Part shown: piece by piece, positions 1 through 9,210 of the stretch
Layout: each line of letters begins with the position of its first letter
How positions within the stretch are numbered: the first letter of the stretch is position 1
Assembly (NCBI RefSeq): GCF_004362245.1
Contig: NZ_SNWM01000003.1
Location: 1-64,000, forward strand
DNA from: Pedobacter duraquae
GTDB taxonomy: Bacteria; Bacteroidota; Bacteroidia; Sphingobacteriales; Sphingobacteriaceae
Direction: 5' to 3'
DNA length: 64,000 bases
Notes under the pieces: generated by a model
What the model was told of the DNA's origin: nothing
The model's input: the letters and a program-made list of their open reading frames with translations, nothing else
The model's database searches: none
Translations under genes and position numbers: made by a program

Positions 1-1800
1 ATGCTAACCCTGGAATACGGTTTCAAGTTCCAGCCGGCATTTCCTATTAACCTGATTATTTATACCATTGCTTTTTTATTGGCGGGTTATAATGTGCTGG
101 GTATGGCTTTCAGGAAAGCTAAACACTTTGATTTCTTTAATGAATTCTTTTTAATGAGCGTGGCCACAATCGGAGCTTTTAGCATTGGTTCTTATAGTGA
201 AGGGGTGGCCGTAATGGTTTTCTATTCCATTGGTGAATGGTTCCAGGATGCAGCTGTCAATAAAGCAAAAAAGAGCATTAAGGCCCTGCTTGACATTCGG
301 CCTGATCAGGTTACTGTGCTTAGAAACGGCAATCCGGAAGTTATTGACCCTAAACAAATCGTTTTAGATGAGCTGATCCAGGTGAAGTCCGGAGAAAAGG
401 TAGCCCTTGATGGTATTCTTGATTCTGAGTCGGCAACCTTCAATACTGCGGCGCTAACCGGGGAAAGTAAACCTGACACCAAGCGAAAAGGTGAACAGGT
501 GCTTGCGGGAATGATTAACCTGGATAAGGTTTCCCAGATACAGGTCAAATCTTTATTTAAAGACAGCAAGCTGAGTAAGATCCTTGAAATGGTACAGGAT
601 GCAACAGCGAGGAAATCTCAGACGCAGTTATTTATTAGCCGGTTTGCAAAGATTTATACACCCATTGTTTTTGCACTGGCGCTGCTGGTCTGCTTTGCCC
701 CGTACTTTTTTGTGGATCCATATAACTTCCACCAGTGGTTTTACCGTGCGCTGGTCTTTCTGGTAATCAGTTGCCCTTGTGCGCTCGTAGTTTCTATACC
801 GCTGGGATACTTTGGCGGAATTGGCCTTGCTTCCCGGAATGGAATATTATTTAAGGGTTCCAATTTTTTGGATGTGATGACCAAAATCAATACCGTGATT
901 ATGGACAAGACCGGTACCCTGACTAAAGGAGTGTTTAAAGTTCAGGAAGTCATTACCCAAGACTTTGATCAAAATGAACTGATCAGGCTAGCCTCTGCGA
1001 TTGAAGCCAATTCTACTCACCCTATTGCAAAGGCCGTCGTAGAATATGCCGGTGATAAAGCCGCAGGTTTGAAAGCTGAAAATGTTGAGGAAATATCAGG
1101 ACATGGTTTAAAAGGAACTATAGAAGGAAAAGTAATTCTTGCGGGGAATGCAAAGCTGCTTAAAAAATTCAACATCGCTTATCCCTCAGAAGTCGATGCG
1201 CTTGTTGATACGATCGTAGTGATTGCTGTTAATGATAAGTATGCAGGCTATATTACTATTGCTGATGAAATAAAAGAAGACGCACAACAGGCCATCCAGC
1301 AGATGCACGATCTTAAGATCCAGACGGTCATGTTGTCCGGAGATAAGCAGGCTGTTGTAGATAAAGTGGCTAAGGCCCTTGGCATTGACCAGGCGTTCGG
1401 GGATTTATTGCCCGAAGGAAAAGTTGAAAAAGTGCAGGGTTTCAAAGATGCAGGTAACAGGATAGCTTTTGTTGGCGATGGGGTTAACGATGCCCCTGTA
1501 GTTGCTTTGGCTGATGCAGGCATTGCTATGGGAGGACTTGGAAGTGATGCCACGATTGAAACTGCTGATATAGTTATTCAAAATGATCAGCCTTCAAAAA
1601 TTACAACAGCTATTAAAATTGGTAAGATCACGAGCCAGATTGTTTGGCAAAATATAACCATTGCTATGGTCGTAAAAGTAATTGTCCTTATCCTTGGAGC
1701 TGGCGGGATTGCAAACCTTTGGGAAGCGGTTATAGCAGATGTTGGGGTTGCGCTGCTAGCGATACTTAATGCGGTGAGGATACAGAAGATGAAACTATAA
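1..1800 (+). CDS. Zn2+/Cd2+/Pb2+-exporting P1B-type ATPase, N-terminus outside window
   Basis: Inner-membrane pump that couples ATP hydrolysis to export of soft divalent metals. The visible 599 residues hold every catalytic signature: TGES (153-156, actuator domain), CPC (258-260, the metal-binding membrane motif), DKTGT (302-306, with the phosphorylated Asp302), the HP pair of the nucleotide-binding domain (340-341) and GDGVND (492-497). CPC together with HP places it in the P1B heavy-metal group; sequence around CPC resembles the CadA/ZntA branch. The frame is open from base 1 and only part of the usual first membrane helices is visible, so Met1 is probably internal and the real start, with any cytosolic metal-binding domain, lies to the left. 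No regulator gene is visible downstream. Confident on family, less on which metal. Confidence 0.93.
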   Translation: MLTLEYGFKFQPAFPINLIIYTIAFLLAGYNVLGMAFRKAKHFDFFNEFFLMSVATIGAFSIGSYSEGVAVMVFYSIGEWFQDAAVNKAKKSIKALLDIRPDQVTVLRNGNPEVIDPKQIVLDELIQVKSGEKVALDGILDSESATFNTAALTGESKPDTKRKGEQVLAGMINLDKVSQIQVKSLFKDSKLSKILEMVQDATARKSQTQLFISRFAKIYTPIVFALALLVCFAPYFFVDPYNFHQWFYRALVFLVISCPCALVVSIPLGYFGGIGLASRNGILFKGSNFLDVMTKINTVIMDKTGTLTKGVFKVQEVITQDFDQNELIRLASAIEANSTHPIAKAVVEYAGDKAAGLKAENVEEISGHGLKGTIEGKVILAGNAKLLKKFNIAYPSEVDALVDTIVVIAVNDKYAGYITIADEIKEDAQQAIQQMHDLKIQTVMLSGDKQAVVDKVAKALGIDQAFGDLLPEGKVEKVQGFKDAGNRIAFVGDGVNDAPVVALADAGIAMGGLGSDATIETADIVIQNDQPSKITTAIKIGKITSQIVWQNITIAMVVKVIVLILGAGGIANLWEAVIADVGVALLAILNAVRIQKMKL

Positions 1801-2241
1801 GCATATGTATAATAAAATTTGCATTTAGGCGTAGTTAAATATGGAGCGTTAATATATGAAAGCGGGAATGATCAGTATGATTGTTTCCGCTTTCTCTTTT
1901 ATATGCTTAGGCAAAGTATAGATCATATTCGTTAATCTATCATAAAACCCTCGTTTAATGATAATCCGGTGGTAATTAAGATCTCATCTGGGGTATAGCT
2001 GATATGATTCCCAACACATTTATTAACTATTATCAAAAACTCATTCCATTATTCAAATGAAAATTTTTGTTTTTGATAATGAGTTTTTGATATTTTATTT
2101 TATAGACCAATGACTATAAATGTGGTCTCCGTATACGCAGTACTTTGCTTATTTCCAGGTTGATGAAAAGAAGGGGGGTGTATACAATTTATTGGTCTCG
2201 CTTGCAGGAGCTATTTAATGATTAAGAATTTGGTATTATAA
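1801..2241. other. intergenic region, no gene seen
   Basis: About 440 bases between the ATPase stop and a decayed coding stretch. It is AT-rich with no open frame that looks coding. Its one clear structure is the inverted repeat listed separately (2031-2092). It might also hold the ATPase terminator, but no GC-rich hairpin with a T-run was found directly after the stop. Confidence 0.5.
2031..2092. repeat. perfect 15-bp inverted repeat with 32-bp spacer
   Basis: TATCAAAAACTCATT at 2031-2045 is matched exactly by its reverse complement at 2078-2092. The arms are AT-rich and there is no T-run, so it is a poor intrinsic terminator. The right arm with its left flank resembles a single-copy stretch near 5691-5720 (both contain GTTTTTGAT followed by GAGTT and GATATT), which hints at a small dispersed element rather than a gene-specific operator. 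Confidence 0.6.
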
Positions 2242-2713
2242 AACAAAAGCCTCGATACTGCCTTTGATGATCCAGACGGACCTTACATTGTAAATAAAAC
2301 TAGTTTAGTAAGTAGGCGGCCGGCTATTCAACTACTCCAATAAAAACTATGAGTTGAGCCTGTGGCTTAATTGTACAGGAACAGGGAAGCCCGGCTTTCT
2401 TATCGAATACAGCGATAGCTATGGAAATGGTGATTATGGAGGTATAGATTTTATAAGCTCAAATGTTAAAAATGGGAACAGGATCCAGTTTCTACTGGAT
2501 GCCAAAAGTTATGGTGATCCATTTGCAAAAGGCGGTGATCAATTGGCTGCTTTTAAAGTTGCATTGAAAAAGGCGCATAAACTTACGCTCTCTGTTTATG
2601 GTGCAGCATTCAATCCCGAGACGGGTAAAGATGAAGAAAAGCTCAATCGATCCATTGAATTTAAACTTGCACATGGTGAGCTACTGGATAGGCCAGTTAA
2701 TTGCGGAAAGTAA
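2242..2713 (+). pseudogene. decayed/frameshifted gene of unknown function
   Basis: An open frame of 119 codons (2354-2713) lacks an ATG; the only start is a TTG at 2354. Its reading frame continues upstream without a break to about 2312 (reading ...RLFNYSNKNYELSLWLNCTG). A second plausible coding stretch lies just before it in another frame (2242-2336, reading ...AFDDPDGPYIVNKTSLVSR). The two overlap near 2312-2336, the pattern expected of one gene broken by a frameshift around 2310, with the 5' end lost. The product would be acidic and soluble with no family I recognise. It could instead be a short real gene starting at TTG 2354. Confidence 0.4.
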
Positions 2714-2759
2714 GTTGGCTTTTCAGATGTATTATCATTGATGTTGTTAACCGGAAAAT

Positions 2760-3353
2760 CTAAGCCTGCCGATAAGCAACCAGCATCCGATCATCAAACA
2801 ACGTAACTGATGTAAACTCGTCTGAAGAACGGATAAAGTCTACCAAATCATGTGTTGCTGGTTTATCTATGTTATCCGCAATAACCAGGGCATTTGCTGT
2901 AAGTTTAGGATAGAGCAATTTAAAAACAGGCAGATACAAGTCTTTTGCACCGTCCAGGAAAAGCAGGTCAGCCTTTGTAACATCTGATAAGGTTTGTATT
3001 GCGTCACCAATCCGCACATCAATCAGGTCTGATAAACCAACTTCTGAAAAGTTTTGAATGGCAGTCCCTGCTTTGTTGGCTTCCAGTTCGGTTGTGATCA
3101 AGTGGCCCTGGTTGTCTTTTGCTGCTGAGGCTAAATAAATTCCGGATATGCCGAAAGAGCAACCGAATTCTACAATGTGCTGCGACTTGTTTAGCCCGGC
3201 AATAAAATTAAGAAACCGACCTTGTTCAGGTGATACGGCCATGAAACGCTCAGCGTTAGTTATTGAACCAAAATCGTGTTGCTGCTGTTTTGCAGCTAAG
3301 TCATGCAACTCATTTAATTTAGCGCTAACTCTCAAATCAAGTAGTGTTTTCAT
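2760..3353 (-). CDS. O-methyltransferase-like SAM-dependent methyltransferase
   Basis: Predicted 197-residue cytosolic class I methyltransferase. The glycine-rich SAM-binding loop reads VEFGCSFGISGIYLA, followed by the acidic strand end (TTELEANKAG) and LLFLDGAKDLYLPVFKLL, the strand-4 Asp and following segment typical of the caffeoyl-CoA O-methyltransferase type (family 3). I chose ATG 3353 (MKTLLDLRV) rather than the longer frame from 3434, because the longer one overlaps the end of the upstream dipeptidase gene and adds a segment with no family match. The 16-base gap to that gene, in the same direction, suggests co-transcription. The methyl acceptor cannot be told from sequence. Confidence 0.8.
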   Translation of the reverse strand: MKTLLDLRVSAKLNELHDLAAKQQQHDFGSITNAERFMAVSPEQGRFLNFIAGLNKSQHIVEFGCSFGISGIYLASAAKDNQGHLITTELEANKAGTAIQNFSEVGLSDLIDVRIGDAIQTLSDVTKADLLFLDGAKDLYLPVFKLLYPKLTANALVIADNIDKPATHDLVDFIRSSDEFTSVTLFDDRMLVAYRQA

Positions 3354-3369
3354 CTTTATAATATTTAGC

Positions 3370-4497
3370 CTAGATACGGGTTGCCTTATCAAATATTCGG
3401 CAATAATTCCCTCCTCCAATCTTAACAATCTCATTCTTTGTAAATCCTGTTTTTAGCATTGCATTCACAATTTCATAGAAAAAGCCGTATTTACTATTGC
3501 TCCAGGTGGTATTTGTTGTTCTCCTTGGACGGTCCTTATTCACTTCGCCTGATGCCATCACGGTATCTGTGCCTATGCAAACATGCTCAACTCCAATCAC
3601 ATCGACCATCGCCCGAATGTTCTTTGCGTAATCCAGTGGGGTTTCTGCAAAATGATTCCAAACCCCAACAAGTCCACCTGCATTTGCTAAAATTTTAGCC
3701 TGTTCTTTACTGATTAGCCTTTTCATCATTCCCTTTGCCATTTCCGGATTAGAACCTAACTGGGTGTTAAGTCCGGTATGCGACACAAGTAAGGGTTTGG
3801 TAGATACTTCAATTGCATCATTAATGGCTTCATCGTTACAATGTGCAAGATCAACGAGTATGCCCAATTGGTTGCTCTTTTGTACAACCTCTATACCAAA
3901 TGGCGTAAGACCTCCAAACTTTGCAGGGTCTGTATAGATATCCCCCAGCGGAAATGCTGATTGGTTATCATGTAATAAGCCCAGGTGTCTCAAGCCTCTT
4001 TTATAGGCGATTTCCAGACGTTCAATTTTACCTTCCAAAAAGTGGCCTCCTTCTACGGATTGGATTACAGTAGGTTGTTTGTTTTTATGCGCATTTACCA
4101 GATCCTTTAAATTTAATGCCCGGCTCATATTGTTAGTTTTAAGGATATCATCCATTTCATCCAAACTGGTGAGGAACCTTTCGTAAGCATCGCCCTCGTT
4201 AATCAAGTTTGGGCGATCAACACAAAATGTCATACAAATTGCAGCAAAGCCCGACTTATTGATTTCTGCTCTCAAATCATATTTTTGTCGTGTAAAATCT
4301 TCTTTTTTAAATGGCACATCCACATGATTATGGGTATCAATTCCGATCATAGAAGACACAATGGAAGCTATCTGGGGGTCTTCTTCCTGCGCTGCCCAAG
4401 CTATCATCGGGTTAGACATTAACGCTCCGGCCGCGCCGGCTAGGGCTAAGGAAGTAATAAAATCCCGACGTGACCATATGTGATGTGATTTTCCCAT
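3370..4497 (-). CDS. Tat-exported membrane dipeptidase-like metallohydrolase (M19)
   Basis: 375-residue member of the renal dipeptidase family within the amidohydrolase fold. A twin-arginine signal is clear (SRRDFITSLALAGAAGALM, Arg10-Arg11), so the protein should be exported already folded with its metals. Family marks run in order: DTHNH (54-58, first metal ligands; many M19 members have HxD here, this one has HxH), the bridging Glu in SVEGGHF, the His of DLAHCN, the His of VSHTGLN and a late Asp in CIGTD. These are the ligands of a binuclear zinc site. Likely activity is on dipeptides or a related amide. First gene of a probable two-gene unit with the methyltransferase. Confidence 0.87.
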   Translation of the reverse strand: MGKSHHIWSRRDFITSLALAGAAGALMSNPMIAWAAQEEDPQIASIVSSMIGIDTHNHVDVPFKKEDFTRQKYDLRAEINKSGFAAICMTFCVDRPNLINEGDAYERFLTSLDEMDDILKTNNMSRALNLKDLVNAHKNKQPTVIQSVEGGHFLEGKIERLEIAYKRGLRHLGLLHDNQSAFPLGDIYTDPAKFGGLTPFGIEVVQKSNQLGILVDLAHCNDEAINDAIEVSTKPLLVSHTGLNTQLGSNPEMAKGMMKRLISKEQAKILANAGGLVGVWNHFAETPLDYAKNIRAMVDVIGVEHVCIGTDTVMASGEVNKDRPRRTTNTTWSNSKYGFFYEIVNAMLKTGFTKNEIVKIGGGNYCRIFDKATRI

Positions 4498-4765
4498 TTA
4501 GTTTGATTTGATATGGTCTAATGTAATCATTAAAATTCCTATGGAAACACAGTAGTCGGCAGGATCCAAAAATCAATCGACGAAAGTTTATTTGTGGGGA
4601 ATTATCCTAAATAACCTGACGACGCCAATTTATCAAAACCATTGCTTTTTGATGAAATTTTAGGAAGAGTTTTTTTGAAAAAAGGCAAAGAATGTAAGAA
4701 AGAATTTTTTGTAAAAGCTGTAATAAATTTTCGTACCACCTTACTAAGATGGAAACAATAGTAAG

Positions 4766-5650
4766 ATGAAAAAGAAAATTTTAGCAACTTCCATGCTGGT
4801 AATGATGTTCCTGTTAATAGGAAACTGTCTATTCGCGCAAACCCAGAATGAAAAACCCTTCTCTGTTAAAGTAACAGGAAAAGGAGAACCTATTTTGTTT
4901 ATTCCAGGCTTAACTTGTAGCGGCACGGTTTGGGATGAGACCATAGCAAAATACAGCAAAAATTACGAGTGCCATGTATTAACACTTGCCGGTTACGCAG
5001 GGCAGGCTCCAATTGAAAAGCCACCTTATTTGGACGCCTATAAGAATGCGATTATTCAATACATCAAAGACAAAAAGCTGGATAATGTTATTTTGGTTGG
5101 GCATTCGATAGGTGGTTTTTTGGCCTTGCGTATTGCTACAGAAATGCAGCAGCATTTGAAAAAAGCTATTATCGTAGATGCTTTGCCATTTTATGCAGGC
5201 TTAATGAATCCAAATGCAAAAGATGGTTTTGATGAAGATGCAGCTAAAAAGTCATTTGCTCAATTTGAAAAGATGGACTATAAAGCGATTAAAGCTGGTC
5301 AGCTGAACACCGCAAAATTTTTATGTGCTGATTCAACAAAATGGGACATGATTGCTACTTGGGGCGCAACATCTGATCGGCAGACTATGGCTTACAGCAT
5401 GTACGAAATGCTTGGAAATGATATACGCCAAAAAATAGCGGACATTAAAATTCCTGTATTGGTGATGGCTGCTTTTGCCCCGGTTGCGCAATATCCTACA
5501 TTCACCAAAGATTATGTGCTATCATCCTACAAACAACAATATGAACAATGCAAGAGTTGCGTGGTGAAGGCAACGGATTCCTCAAAACATTTTATCATGT
5601 ACGACTCGCCCGCATGGTATTTTAATGAAATTGATACCTTCATTAAATAA
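4766..5650 (+). CDS. secreted alpha/beta hydrolase
   Basis: 294 residues with a Sec signal peptide (MKKKILATSMLVMMFLLIGN, cleavage probably after CLFA before QTQ). The mature part is an alpha/beta-hydrolase: oxyanion-loop segment FIPGLTCSG, nucleophile elbow GHSIGG with Ser114, and a C-terminal SKHFIMYDSP carrying a candidate catalytic His275. It probably acts on an ester or lactone in the periplasm. Starts at the first ATG after a 268-base divergent gap from the dipeptidase. Substrate unknown. Confidence 0.85.
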   Translation: MKKKILATSMLVMMFLLIGNCLFAQTQNEKPFSVKVTGKGEPILFIPGLTCSGTVWDETIAKYSKNYECHVLTLAGYAGQAPIEKPPYLDAYKNAIIQYIKDKKLDNVILVGHSIGGFLALRIATEMQQHLKKAIIVDALPFYAGLMNPNAKDGFDEDAAKKSFAQFEKMDYKAIKAGQLNTAKFLCADSTKWDMIATWGATSDRQTMAYSMYEMLGNDIRQKIADIKIPVLVMAAFAPVAQYPTFTKDYVLSSYKQQYEQCKSCVVKATDSSKHFIMYDSPAWYFNEIDTFIK

Positions 5651-5860
5651 GGGTTAGCTATGTATTGCTATACTTCCTTTATTACATCAAATTTTAGTTT
5701 TTGATGACGAGTTGATATTCTGCTATTCCCCAATCAGCTCAGTACAAAATTTCTATTGAATAATCGCATCAGGCCCGGACTTGTAATGAAAAAATAGCGG
5801 TGCACGATTTTTACAATTTTTAAAAAGCGCGTATGAGTTTCTTTGTAAAAAAATCACCAG

Positions 5861-7435
5861 ATGAAATACCTGTTTTCAATAATTATTTGTTTTCTTTTAG
5901 CTAATTGTTCACTTGCAAATGCCCAGATTAAGGGGCCAGATGGATTGCCAAATATTAAATACCCGGAAATGCTTAAAGAGTATGACACACTCGTATCCTA
6001 TATCAAGCAGATAAGCCCGGTCATTTATTACAATAAAGAGGTAAGGGGTATTGATTTCATGCAGCATGCTAAGCAGCTCAAAAAGAGAATCAAACCCAAT
6101 ACTACAATGGGTGAATACCTGCAAATCATAAAAAAAACACTTAATGCTGCCCAAGACGGTCATACCAGCCAGGTAAATTCAACTTTGCTGGATATTGTCA
6201 AAAAATATTGGATACCGGCAAAGCTGGTAACATTTGACAGCGCAAGTACCGCTAACATGTATCAATACGTAAAATATTTAAAGGAGGCCTACTATGCTAA
6301 ACCGGAGCTCAATCTGATCTATACTTCCGGGGAATATTATAACCTGCTTGCCTTTAGTTACAAGGGGAAAAATTATCCCTCAAGCATGAAGCTTTTAAGC
6401 TGTAATGGTAAAAACATCCACGATTTTGTGAAAACTCTAACTGAACTGGTCTCGCCGTTACGCTGGGACCGTGTCAGGAACAGGGTCTACGATGAGAATT
6501 TTTACTGGCCGGCAGAAATCTATAAAAACGGCGTGCTTAACCTTGTTTTTTTGGATAAAAACAATAACAGGCATCAATTAAATATTGGCAAACAGGATAC
6601 GGTCACTTACCTTAACAAGAAAAATAACGAGTATGGCTATTTCAGTCAGACAGATACCGTAGTCACTCATTATTTCGAGAAATCTGGCATTTTCTATGCT
6701 AAAATTCCAGCGATGCGGGAAGAGCTTGGTGATACAATTAAGCGTCGATTGATGGCTGCTTTTGCTCAGCATAAGGTGAAAAGCATTGTGATCGATATCA
6801 GGGGTAATGGCGGAGGAAGCGACAATACCTACAGCAAATTTCTGAGCAAAATTGTTCAGGATACTTTAAAGAAAAAGGTGGTTGTGGCAAGAAACTTCAG
6901 TCCGTACATTCAGGCGCAATACCATATTAACAGGGATTCGGTATTGAAGAGCAATACGTATACTTTTAATCCGGGCGTACCTACATTAAAATTGCAGGAG
7001 ATGTATTACATTAAACAAGACTTTAATTTTGTTGTACCCGATAGTGTTACCTTACCTTTTGAGGGAAAGATATACGTACTTCAGGATAAATTCATCTATT
7101 CATCCGCCAGCAACCTATCCAGTTTGGCCAATAACAGTGAGCAATTGGTGAGCATTGGTGAAACGCCTGATTTGCTTGGCGGACTTCAGGCAAGTACATT
7201 GATGATGATGTTGCCTTACAGCAAATTCATTTTCAGGGTTGAGCCCCAGATCGATCTCACAGATATCAAAACAGTGGATGATATTTTTCAGAATCATGTG
7301 GAATATCCTGTTCAGTATTCCATTGGCGATTTATATTTACGATCAACAACCAAAGAAGATATCTACGGAAAAGATTTCCTTCAAAAGCATGACCCAATGT
7401 TTGCAAAAGTATTGGAACTGGAGAAGAAAGACTAA
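5861..7435 (+). CDS. S41-family (C-terminal processing-type) peptidase, exported
   Basis: 524-residue exported serine peptidase. The N-terminus is a signal sequence, either Sec type I (cut near NAQ) or lipoprotein (LLANC). Residues about 280-520 hold the S41 core: strand-loop SIVIDIRGNGGGSDNTYSKF, then IYVLQDKFIYSSASNLSSL, in which Ser415 is the likely nucleophile, then a GETPDLLGG segment. The stretch before the core does not show an obvious PDZ domain. Paralogue of the S41 gene at 51185-52942. Bacteroidota carry many such peptidases of unknown substrate; it stands alone between convergent genes. Confidence 0.85.
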   Translation: MKYLFSIIICFLLANCSLANAQIKGPDGLPNIKYPEMLKEYDTLVSYIKQISPVIYYNKEVRGIDFMQHAKQLKKRIKPNTTMGEYLQIIKKTLNAAQDGHTSQVNSTLLDIVKKYWIPAKLVTFDSASTANMYQYVKYLKEAYYAKPELNLIYTSGEYYNLLAFSYKGKNYPSSMKLLSCNGKNIHDFVKTLTELVSPLRWDRVRNRVYDENFYWPAEIYKNGVLNLVFLDKNNNRHQLNIGKQDTVTYLNKKNNEYGYFSQTDTVVTHYFEKSGIFYAKIPAMREELGDTIKRRLMAAFAQHKVKSIVIDIRGNGGGSDNTYSKFLSKIVQDTLKKKVVVARNFSPYIQAQYHINRDSVLKSNTYTFNPGVPTLKLQEMYYIKQDFNFVVPDSVTLPFEGKIYVLQDKFIYSSASNLSSLANNSEQLVSIGETPDLLGGLQASTLMMMLPYSKFIFRVEPQIDLTDIKTVDDIFQNHVEYPVQYSIGDLYLRSTTKEDIYGKDFLQKHDPMFAKVLELEKKD

Positions 7436-7475
7436 TAATGGATTGGCCGGGAACCAGCCGCCGGGCTGCAACTAA

Positions 7476-7859
7476 CTAACCTGGTATTGCTGCAGTGGGA
7501 GGCGCTTTCGCAACGGTGCCCAAATGGGTAAAGCCGAAGCCTGTTGTGAACTTGAGGCCATAACCCATTACTCGATCAAGGCTACTGTGACCCAGGAGCA
7601 CGAGACCAGCCAATTCTACATAAGGCAATTGGAGCAGCATTCCGGTTGCGGCGATAACGATGGCTACCAGTTGGTGGTGGAACAGGTTATAAGAATATGC
7701 GCCTATTTTGTTATTGATCAGATAGCCTAGCATGCTCAGGTCTGGCGCTAAAAAGATTGGTATCCAGATCCACCAGGCAAAATGGATGGGTAATCTGTTA
7801 ATGAGCATTACTGAGATTAAAAATGGAACGATGGCTTCTGCCTGAATGAGTTTTTTCAT
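7476..7859 (-). CDS. DUF4260-type small membrane protein
   Basis: 127 residues, mostly four hydrophobic segments (about 5-20, 27-45, 62-80, 83-97) with short loops including IFLAPDLSMLGYL, NLFHHQ and LGHSSLDRVMGYGLK. The Asp-Leu-Ser and His-His motifs and length match the DUF4260 family, whose function is unknown. It sits head to tail after the Crp-like regulator on the same strand with a 74-base gap and could be under its control. Confidence 0.8.
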   Translation of the reverse strand: MKKLIQAEAIVPFLISVMLINRLPIHFAWWIWIPIFLAPDLSMLGYLINNKIGAYSYNLFHHQLVAIVIAATGMLLQLPYVELAGLVLLGHSSLDRVMGYGLKFTTGFGFTHLGTVAKAPPTAAIPG

Positions 7860-7933
7860 GACCTTTTATTTGATGATCAAATTTCATCAATCTGAGGTGC
7901 GCAAAACGTTAACAAAAGATAAGAAAAATCGGG

Positions 7934-8527
7934 CTACTTCTTACCGCTGATCCTGCCGCGAATGCGGCTTAGACTTACCGGAGTAATCCCTAAATAATTG
8001 GCGATGAGGTGCTGCGGTATGCGTTCAATAATTTTCTTTTTATGCTCCTGAAGTAGCTGCAGGTAACGCACCTCGGGCGTAAGAATGAGTAGTCCGGCCA
8101 TGCGCTCTTCCAGTCCCAGTGCCAGGTATTCAGCGAGCTTTCTGCCGAACCGCTCCCATAAGTGTGAGCTGTCGTACAGGGAAACCAGAACCTTGTAGGG
8201 GAAGATAAGGAGCTGGCACTCCGTGAGTGCTTCAATTGTGAGTTGTGACGGCTGGCCGCTGAGTGCACTGAAATAAGAGCTTACAAGGTGATTCTCGAAA
8301 TAGAAATAAGTTGTTTTTTCCTCACCATCGTGTGTATAATAGTGTCTCATATTGCCACGTAAAACAAATCCGATCTGTTGTTCCTTCTTGCCTTCACCTA
8401 TCCAATACTCCCCTTTCTTGAGGTGGCGGTAAGTTAAATGCGGAACCAAAAGCTCCCAATCCTGATCCGTCAGTTGCACTAAGCGATTTATGGCAGTCCT
8501 GAGCATCGCCACGTGGTTTGCATCCAT
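7934..8527 (-). CDS. Crp/Fnr-family transcriptional regulator
   Basis: 197 residues: an N-terminal cyclic-nucleotide-binding-like beta barrel (about 20-120; RGNMRHYYTHDGEEKTTYFYFEN) and a C-terminal winged helix (HLIANYLGITPVSLSRIRGRI, about 172-192). No Fe-S cysteine cluster of the FNR type is present. This small form is abundant in Bacteroidota, often beside membrane or stress genes, and usually has no known ligand. Likely to act on itself and the neighbouring DUF4260 gene. Confidence 0.88.
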   Translation of the reverse strand: MDANHVAMLRTAINRLVQLTDQDWELLVPHLTYRHLKKGEYWIGEGKKEQQIGFVLRGNMRHYYTHDGEEKTTYFYFENHLVSSYFSALSGQPSQLTIEALTECQLLIFPYKVLVSLYDSSHLWERFGRKLAEYLALGLEERMAGLLILTPEVRYLQLLQEHKKKIIERIPQHLIANYLGITPVSLSRIRGRISGKK

Positions 8528-8583
8528 CAGGCTAATTTAAGCATAATGTGAGTCACGCAAAACACCTTTGTTGCCAATTTTGT

Positions 8584-9081
8584 CTATTGATTTAAAATGC
8601 TGTACAAATGTTCATCATAAAGTTTTCCTTCTTTGATTATTGAGGATCGAAGTACTCCTTCTTTATAAAATCCGGATTTTTCCAGCACCCTCATAGAGGC
8701 GATATTAAAATCATATATGTAGGCATAAACTCGACTCATATTTAGATTGCCAAACGCAAATTGAACTAATAAATTAACTGCTTCTGTTGCATATCCGCTG
8801 CCCCAATATAGTTCTCCAATCCAGTAACCAATCTCGGCGTTAAATCGATGTTCATTGTTTTGAGGAATAAGACTGCCAACACCAATAAATTTGTTATTGG
8901 AGACTATGGCAAATACATGCCCTAACTGGCCAGCTGATACTAATTCAAGAAAACTTGTGGCATCTTCAATTGAATAAGGAAATGGAAACGAATCTCGCAG
9001 GTTTTTTTTAACAGCGTAATTATTTGCCAATTGCTGAATGTCTTTTGGACTAATATCCTGTATAGTCTTTAACTCTATCAT
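8584..9081 (-). CDS. GNAT N-acetyltransferase, RimJ/RimL-like
   Basis: 165 residues of the Acetyltransf_3 type. Visible features are the beta4 segment AEIGYWIGELYWGSGYATEAVNLL, which includes the acetyl-CoA pyrophosphate-binding loop (GSGYATEA), and the late AYIYDFNIASMRVLEKSGFYKEG, the classic end of the fold. It probably acetylates a protein N-terminus or a small amine; substrate not deducible. Full length and unbroken. Confidence 0.88.
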   Translation of the reverse strand: MIELKTIQDISPKDIQQLANNYAVKKNLRDSFPFPYSIEDATSFLELVSAGQLGHVFAIVSNNKFIGVGSLIPQNNEHRFNAEIGYWIGELYWGSGYATEAVNLLVQFAFGNLNMSRVYAYIYDFNIASMRVLEKSGFYKEGVLRSSIIKEGKLYDEHLYSILNQ

Positions 9082-9210
9082 TTTGATCTGATTATTCTTG
9101 TGTGAAAATAATAATAATGCACGTGATGAGCACCTTGTTCATTACACAATTACAATGCGCTTTGAAAAAATTTGTTGCCTTTAATGCGCAGGGCATACAT
9201 GAGGATCAAG

